Part shown: positions 57,382 through 64,000 of the stretch, in pieces | Layout: every line of letters begins with the position of its first letter | Position numbering within the stretch: the first letter of the stretch is position 1 | From: Polyporus tsugae | Lineage: Eukaryota; Basidiomycota; Agaricomycetes; Polyporales; Polyporaceae | Direction: 5' to 3' | Assembly: GCA_024305745.1 (NCBI GenBank) | Contig: JAHRBS010000003.1 | Location: 2,418,001-2,482,000, forward strand | Length of the DNA: 64,000 nt | Notes under the pieces: generated by a model | What the model was told of the DNA's origin: nothing | Database searches by the model: none | What the model saw: only the letters and a program-made list of their open reading frames with translations | Made by a program: the position numbers and the translations under genes

Positions 57382-58885
57382 TCAGAGAGCGTGCAGCCCG
57401 CCACGCTGGGGATGGACAGCGGCGGCAGCGCGGCCGCCCCCGGTGCAAGGATTACCGACACCAAAGCTAGGGATGGTGCCCTGTCCGGGATAGCGAGGCG
57501 CCACACGCGTCGCCGCCGACAGACTGAGCGTCGGAACCGGGGTGGCAGACTCCACCATCCTCGCGGTGCGGCGACGGCGTGAGGACGTGGGTGACCTGCG
57601 TTTCTTGGTAGGAGCCTGGTGGATGAGAAGTTTGTCTGCGAGAGTAGTCTCGGGTTGGGCCTGCGATCGCGACCCGGACTGCGTGCGTCGATGCTCGTCG
57701 GTCTCTAGCTGGTCCAGCAGCAGTTGCAGGGGCGGGAGGTCGGTTTCGCTCTCCTTGTGCGCAGCCCCCGACGCATTGGGGATGATGTGATATGGCGAAT
57801 GCCTGGCGGTGCGCTCCGGCCGACGGGACGCATCAAAGTCCCGCCCTTCGTCAGTGAAGCCTTGTGGATCCGAACCAGAGGAGTGGACGCGAAGTGCTGG
57901 AAGAACGAGGCCCATTCCCATACGCGGGAGATCCAACTCTGGCGATGATGCAACCGGCTTCTCGAAGTTCATCGGAGGCAGTCTGCGTTGGCAGCACGCT
58001 TCATAGACGCTGAGGGCCTCCTCGCCGCGACTCTGAGAGGATGTCTTGGGAGGATCAGAGCGAGCTCTAGCGATGGCAGGAGAGCCATTCGCAGGATCCC
58101 CTCGAGAAAGGCATTCACCAAGCATCAAGGGTGGCAGACAGTTTTCGAGAGGGGAAGACCAAGGGCGGGGCGGCGGGGAGGACGGGGGAGTGGCGACGGA
58201 AGTGGATGGCGAGCTCGTCCTAGAGACCGAGCACAACGAGCGTTCTGGTGAAGAATCGTCACATTCAAGCCCACAGCACTGTTGAGGACCAGAGCCATAG
58301 TCCGCAGGAGGAAGTTCCTCAGCCACGAGTTCGTTCTTCAAGTGGAGTGGCGGCGATGGCAAATGTGAAATGTAGCCCGTACTGTGTGGCGATGGGGGCG
58401 GCCCCGGACCTCGAGATGAGTCCGTGACCAACGAAGGGGCGATGGTGGAAGAGCAGGGCGGAACATGCGAAAGCGATTGCGACGAGGGATGCAATGCCGG
58501 GAGGAGTCGCGCTCGAATTGACTTGAGGCGTGGAGCGCGAGACGTGGTGACAAAGGCGATCCCAGCTATCGGGGGTGGTGCAATGGGCGGGGGGATTTGG
58601 AATGAGTAAGGAAGCGGGCGAGACGGGTCCTTAGCATCCCATATTGACGTGTTTGTAGGCACCACTGGGGGAACCCGACGGAAAGAGTCGTTCCCCCACA
58701 TTGAGAAAAGCTAGTGTAATGGTTATGAGTTTGGCTTATGGGTAATTATAGCGACAACAACTCACCTGTTCGCTGTTCGGTATATCTCTAAGTTTCGCTG
58801 GAAGACCTCTCCATTGAGAAGAGGAGCTGGATTTCTTCCTAGGCTGCGCCACAGCACCCGACTTTGTCTTCGTGTGCTTCGGCAT
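57382..58885 (-). CDS. Uncharacterised Ser/Pro-rich protein
   Basis: Two exons, 58885-58766 and 58710-57382, one 55-nt phase-0 intron, 482 residues. The start is the ATG opening the basic exon 1 (PKHTKTKSGAVAQPRKK). Exon 1 ends with WRGLPAKLRDIPNSEQ and exon 2 begins with LFSMWGNDSFRRVPP. Most of the protein is Pro/Ser-rich and probably disordered. Near residue 410 is KKRRSPTSSRRRRTARM, which would serve as a nuclear localisation signal. I recognise no domain and assign no function. Confidence 0.65.
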
Positions 58886-60076
58886 TTCGGAGGCTGGGTG
58901 TCGCGAAGGGGTGAATGAAGGAGAGAAGGAATGGGTAGCGCAACGGAATTATCGCCCGACCATTGCGGGACTTTATAGCTCGCTGAACTGCGACGCGACA
59001 TATGCTGTCCCATTGTGGTCTTTCAGCAGAGCCTCGCGGCACCACGACAAACGATATCACCGCCCGGCACGCTTTGAGCAACACGATTCACGCCAACTCC
59101 TTCCAATTGTAGCTCAAAGGGGCCGCGCGAGTTGCCAAGAAGGGCGCCGCGAGGCGCACCCCCGCCACTCGCCTCCGCAAGCGAGAGAAACCAAATATCA
59201 CGCGGCACGGGCGTGCTCGTACGTCCCTGTGCTTCTGCGAAAAAGACGGCCAGGAATGGCAGGTGTCCTTGAGAGGCATTTCCAAACAAAGGGATATGTG
59301 AGGAAGGAGCCCCCCTTCGCGAGGCGTACAGCCGCCACGCAGCAGTTCTCTGCGCTCGTCAAAATATGTACCTTTATCGGGCCCATCGATAGGGAGACGT
59401 ATTCGGATCGCATAAGGCAAGTGGCGGAAACCCACCACGCAGAGTACATACACCTGCCATAGCGGCGATTTGACTCCTCGTGCGGTCCGCGATTGGAATG
59501 CCGACGCAGGCCGAAGCCCGCTCGAGACTCGTCTGCACAATAAGATAGCCATTTCAGCAGCCATGGAGTCGAATGCCTCTGATCAGAACTGTCAGCATGT
59601 CGTGCCTCGGTTAACAAACTCCTGTCCACATACAGTCATTAAAATGGCTTCGAATGGTAAGTCGCAAGACCATCTTGGGATACACTGCCTCAGGTTGCCT
59701 CCAAGGGGGCAACGCTGGGCAACGTGGTGGAAGAGAAGGAGGGCGTGTGTGAGCGGATGTGAGCCTTTGATGCGCTCGACACTTTTGTGTGTCGTAAAAG
59801 TGCCAACGTCAGCCCTAAACAGGAAGGGAAACACTACCCTATACTGAACGCCACTAGATCAGCCCAGGGCGGATGGCAAAATTTAAAGCCTCGCTGTTCA
59901 AAATGCGCGCGTCAGAATGTGGCACCGGATGATAAGACCTGCTTCTCAGAACCACCCGCCCTCGCACGCTCCATCGATTGCAGGGTCATGCTCGTTCACA
60001 GCATCTCACGCTCACCCACCACCCAAGTACCCCCACGGGCCACCAGCCTGACTCAAACCTGTCCTTCCACCGAGTC
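58886..60076. other. Intergenic interval
   Basis: No gene I can support. A 196-codon plus-strand frame (58872-59462) overlaps the start of the neighbouring gene on the other strand and has no domain-like feature. Confidence 0.5.
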
Positions 60077-60424
60077 ATGATGCCACAGGCGAAGTCCGTC
60101 ACAATTACGCGGTGAGGCGGTTTACTACTGACGGAGTCCGCTCGGCAAACCCGCAGCCGGAACCCCAACGTGCACCCCAACGGGAAAGCTAGAATCGCCA
60201 TCCGCGACGTGCAGCGCGTCTACGGAGATGTGGCGAGGATCCCCCTGGACGCATACAGGACGAGCGGCGCTCTGGCGCAGCCCCGGCCATCCTCCATGGT
60301 GACCCCGAGGCAAGTGCAGATGGCGTCGAATCGATGGGATGCAGAGAGCGTCCTGGAGGATATAGACACGCAATGGGGCGCTTTGCCCGAGGGTGGGGCT
60401 TTGGAGGGATATGGCAGCAACTGA
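60077..60424 (+). CDS. Small two-exon protein (about 100 residues)
   Basis: Exons 60077-60111 and 60157-60424, one 45-nt phase-2 intron (CG|GTGAGG ... CCCGCAG), 100 residues. Exon 1 reads MPQAKSVTITR. The intron join gives RRNPNVHPNGKARIAIRDV, continuing with QRVYGDVARIPLDAYRTSG to a stop after LEGYGSN. The composition looks like a real protein, not a shadow frame, but no family is recognised. A second ATG directly after the first (60080) could be used instead. Confidence 0.45.
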
Positions 60425-61828
60425 GCACAGTGAGGGAGGCACGCACCGTTCTAACGACCACACATTCATACTCGCCCCCGCAGCGCTCCTTCGGTATGAA
60501 CCCGAGTAAACTCCAGCGGCGATGGATCTGCAAGATGTTGGGGTGATGTGTTACACATAGGAGGGGACGAAGCCGAGGCTTATAGTGTAAGGGCGGCAGG
60601 AGAGGGCCGGGGCCAAGGTGTCAGCTTTCGCTCAAACAGTGACCCATCGAAATTGGTTCCTGAAACAGGCGAAGAAAGACCCCAGACCTCTAAATGCCCC
60701 GTTCAGAGGATCGTCGAGAGTGGGCAAGGAGATGGAAGAAAGCAGGTGGCAGAACCACGGAGCCGCAGTTGTGGGTCGGATCTAAGCGAGATGGGATCTG
60801 TCCTCTGTACGAGTCGAGCGTCTACTTCCCTCTACTTTCAAGTTCCCCGGGGGTCAAGGAGCGAACGAAGGGAGGGATGTTGGCATTGCAGTCCAAGATC
60901 TCCAAGAGTCCTTGCATTCGAACATGCAAAGGCTGGGCTTTAAGCTTGAACGGGTATAGTTATTTCGTGCCAGATGTGAAAGCGAGCGACAGGCGAGCGA
61001 TTGGGAGCAGAACACGAGAGGCGAGGGCTCAAGCTGCGAGGGCGTGGATGTTGTTATGGAGGAAGTCAATAGCATATTCTGCCATTTCGATGGGAAGGGT
61101 TGAAGGTAGCTCTGTGGATGGGGACAAAGCAGAGGATACGGATGGGAAAAGGAGGGAGACTCAGGGCAACAGAGGGGGTATGCTGCAGACGGTGCGCCAA
61201 CGAACTACGCCCGGATGAATAATTGAACGCCACTCGAGTGAATGAACACACATCGAAGCACGCAACTACGTCTCTTGCTAATCGCTTCGCTGTCGGGCCC
61301 CAAACTGCACGAGCTCGGACTAGTGCTAAGGTAGAGGAGACATCTGAGTTGAGCAGACGAGTGCAGTGCAAGAGAGATAGTAAGGGGGGGGGGGGCAAGA
61401 GAGGTGTACGGACGCAGACGGGGCTCCACGCGAAATACTTAACCATACCGTGACAGTGACATGGCAACAAGAGAGTAGTGGAGAGAAGTGGAGTCGGTGA
61501 CGGGTATCCGATCGATCGAGGTGGAGCCCAAGTTTGGTGGCAGTACTATGCAGCTTGAAGAGCCTCATCAAAAGCGAAAACATGCATCTACCACGCCGAG
61601 TGATGGCATCTGGACAACACCGATACCACTGCCAGCGCTCGAGGACGCCGGAGCCGCGTGCACGTAATATTATCAGATACGCTGCCGCGAGCGGGCCTTC
61701 TTGCCGAAGGCCCCAGCCCGCTCTCGCTCTCGCCACTCGCTCTTCGCATAACGGCCATATACCCACCTTCGCGACTGACAGCGCACGACGCCCCAGACGA
61801 CACCTATACCTCCTCCAAGGTTGATACC
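60425..61828. other. Interval upstream of SFH5
   Basis: No gene called. It includes a run of 12 G near 61384. A 174-codon plus-strand frame (60694-61218) shows no family features. Confidence 0.5.
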
Positions 61829-63503
61829 ATGTCGAGCGAGAACACCGAGCCTATCCCCGTCCCTCCTCCAATAACTGACGCCACGGACGTTGTCCCCGTG
61901 CCCAGTATGACCGAAACATCATCTCCTGCCACGACTGCTGTTATTGCCTCCGAACCGGAAGCTACACCCGCAGCGGCTGCACCAGAACCAACACCCGCAC
62001 CCACGCCTGCAGCAGAAGCCACTGCAAAGTCCGAAGGTACGTTCTCAGACTACGTAGCCCGAGCCTCTCCGTGGGACGCTGACTCGTGGTCTTGTCATGC
62101 CACTCTCATATCGCTTTATCCCAACTTACATGCTGCGCTCGTGCTCGTGTCCGTGGGTGTGCTTCTGGGCGTGCCCGTTCGCCTTACACCCCTGGTCTGA
62201 CTGCCACATCCACATCGACTTCCACGTCTTCACGTCGGCGCACCTGCACACGTACATACCGCCATGTCCGTCACAGAGCCCCAGCCGCCGGAACCTTCCG
62301 TCATCACGGTCGATGTCAAGAAGGAAGACGAGGAGCCGCAGAACGAGCTGACGACGAAGTTCACCGACACCGAGTGGAAGGCCGTCAAGGAGCTGCGCGT
62401 ACGTCTCCCCCCTCCCTCTGTGCATCGTTCCCCCCGACCATCGTCTGACGTGCGTCTCACCTCTTGCCCAGGCCCAGCTCCCGAGCGTCTTCGAGAAAGC
62501 GTACCCCGACACGCACCCCGCGCCGTCGTCCATCACGATCTGGGGCATCAAGCTCTCCCCGACGGCGCCGTCGGCCAAGGCGTCCGTGATCCTCGTCAAG
62601 TTCCTGCGCGCACGCACCCTCGTCGTGGGCGACGCGGCGGAAATGCTCGTCGCGACGCTCAAGTGGCGTGCGGAGGTCGACGTCGACGCGATCATGCAGG
62701 AGGAGTTCGACCAGGATGTGTTCGGGCGGCTCGGGAAGGTGTACGGGAAGGACAAAGACGGGCGGCCTGTCGCGTGGAACCTTTATGGGGAGGTGAAGGA
62801 CATGAAGGCGGTGTTTGGGGACACGCAGAAGTTTATCAGGTGCGTCTCTGTCTCTGTCTCTGTCTGCGGGAGGGGGTGAGGGCGTGGATGGCGCGTGCCG
62901 AAGGTGTGCTGAACGGGTGCTGACGGAGTTGTATGCGAAGGTGGCGCGTGCAGTTCATGGAGCAGAGTATCGCGTTCCTCGACTTCGAGACGATCGACCA
63001 GATGGTCCAGATCCACGGTACGTCTGCCTTGCCATCACTATGTCATCATTGACCCATTGTTCCCCGGAACATGGTGTCCGTAATAGACTACGAGGGCGTC
63101 AGTCTGACGCAGCGCGACGCGGCGCAGAAAGCGGCCGCGAAGGAGGCGACGACCATCTTCCAGAACCACTACCCCGAGTTCCTGGTGCGTCCTCCCTTCC
63201 CCTCCCCCTCTGTCTCTTTGCCTCAGAGTCCGCCCGCTGACGCTTCTCCCGCGATCTTCTCCCGCGCTGCTCGTCATCTTCGCCTTTGTGCTTATCGCGC
63301 CACAGTCGCGTAAGTTCTTCATCAACGTGCCGACGCTGCTCACGTGGGTCTTCTGGCTGTTCAAGCCGCTCATCTCGGCCGCGACGCTCGCGAAGATGAA
63401 CGTCGTCGGCACGGGCGCGAAGACGATTGGTGCGGAGCTGTCGCAGGTCATCGACGTGAAGGAGCTGCCCAAGAAGTATGGCGGCGAGGCGGAGGATTTC
63501 TGA
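61829..63503 (+). CDS. SFH5: Sec14-like phosphatidylinositol transfer protein SFH5
   Basis: Six exons: 61829-62036, 62277-62398, 62472-62839, 62941-63017, 63087-63184 and 63306-63503, 356 residues, all junction phases consistent. The N-terminus is rich in Pro, Ala, Thr and Glu. Then comes the CRAL-TRIO N-terminal helix region (VILVKFLRARTLVVGDA, then ATLKWRAEVDVD). The lipid-binding core includes VYGKDKDGRPVAWNLYG, FFINVPTLLTWVFWLFKP and the C-terminal VIDVKELPKKYGGEAEDF. WGIKLSPTAPSAK before the helix region fits the SFH5 branch, which moves phosphatidylinositol between the ER and the plasma membrane. The first intron (240 nt) is long for this genome. The third starts with TCTCTG repeats. 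Confidence 0.9.
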
Positions 63504-63874
63504 GTACTCCTTCAGAGTACTTAATTGGGTTGGGAGCATCGAGTTGCGCTCGAGGATGTGCGCTCGTAATGTGGGGCGCACTGACTTGCGGGCTCGGTGC
63601 GTCTGTGTTTTCATTTATAGCGTTATAGTTTTGGATACCGTTGTACGATAGTTGTGGTCTCTTCATACCCGGAGCTTGCAGGCTTACATTGTCATCCACT
63701 CCTTCATGATTATCTTCCTTAACCTCCCCTCATTACTCAATTCTACGCACCGGCTTTATCTCAACTCACAATGGCGCAGAAGACATGGAGAATGCAAAGG
63801 AGATAATTAACTAATGAACAATAGAAATACAGCCCGATACGACGATACAAAGACGACAACAAATCCGGAATCCG

Positions 63875-64000
63875 TCATGCGCGCTCGCCGCGCAACCGGC
63901 GGGCGAGGGCGAGGTCTTTGGGCTGGATGGTGACGCGCTTCGCGTGGATTGCGGCGAGGTTGGTGTCCTCGAAGAGCGAGACAAGGTAGGCCTCCGAGGC
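63875..64000 (-). CDS. Histone H3, C-terminal part, cut by the window edge
   Basis: Minus-strand frame of 41 codons and a stop, from the window end to 63875: [20 protein letters not shown], then [19 protein letters not shown]. This is the end of the histone fold of H3 (loop 2 and helix 3). The last residue is Ala, where canonical fungal H3 usually has Ser. A centromeric or variant H3 cannot be excluded without the N-terminal part. Confidence 0.9.
   Translation of the reverse strand, partial: ASEAYLVSLFEDTNLAAIHAKRVTIQPKDLALARRLRGERA

Noticed and set aside
58872..59462. 196-codon plus-strand frame
   Set aside because: Starts inside the divergent gene and shows no recognisable motif.

Overview
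The window is nuclear DNA of a filamentous basidiomycete, most likely an agaricomycete. Genes are split by many 45-63 nt GT-AG introns, some with TACTAAT-like branch points. The ordinary genes are typical of such a genome: a thaumatin-like protein, an AGC/DMPK-type kinase, an isoprenylcysteine methyltransferase, an F-box/LRR protein, the RNA helicase DBP9, the Sec14-type SFH5 and histone H3. The species cannot be fixed from the sequence alone.

Most of the window (about 1-16 kb and 27-51 kb) is two arrays of a repeated unit of about 4 kb. The left array holds units L1-L4, all on the minus strand. The right array holds units R1-R6, all on the plus strand. The arrays are inverted relative to each other, and L1/R6, L2/R5 and L3/R2 are mirror-image relatives. 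Each unit carries one three-exon gene for a 550-680 residue, low-complexity protein of a family I do not recognise. The protein has a small basic N-terminal module spread over exons 1 and 2, a long Pro/Ser/Thr/Tyr-rich middle and a conserved acidic C-terminal segment. L2, R2, R4, R5 and R6 look intact. L1 has lost its stop codon. L3, L4, R1 and R3 are broken by a nonsense codon, a deletion with frameshift, many lesions and a frameshift respectively.

The striking feature lies at the 3' ends. Each gene ends in a short tag (about 25 nt, at or just after the stop codon) whose sequence differs from unit to unit. About 210-330 nt downstream is a 44-47 nt inverted repeat, GCTATGGG...CCCATAGC, whose 3' arm repeats that same gene's tag and whose 5' arm is roughly its complement. 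Tag and hairpin change together in all ten units, even between L3 and R2, whose coding regions are otherwise nearly identical. In eight units a 46-53 nt intron-like segment with good splice signals on the opposite strand lies between tag and hairpin. This suggests a spliced antisense transcript that runs through the hairpin into the 3' end of the gene. I know of no described system with this layout and regard it as the main discovery candidate.

Between the arrays are the thaumatin-like gene (16.5-17.3 kb), a gene-poor stretch with a perfect 29-bp inverted repeat and a tRNA-like fragment, a small three-exon gene (22.1-23.2 kb) that may be a distant relative of the array family, and the kinase gene (24.2-27.0 kb). 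A decayed copy of the kinase 3' end lies outside the left array (0.1-0.9 kb), so the kinase flank took part in the rearrangement. Right of 51.6 kb the sequence is an ordinary gene-dense chromosome arm.
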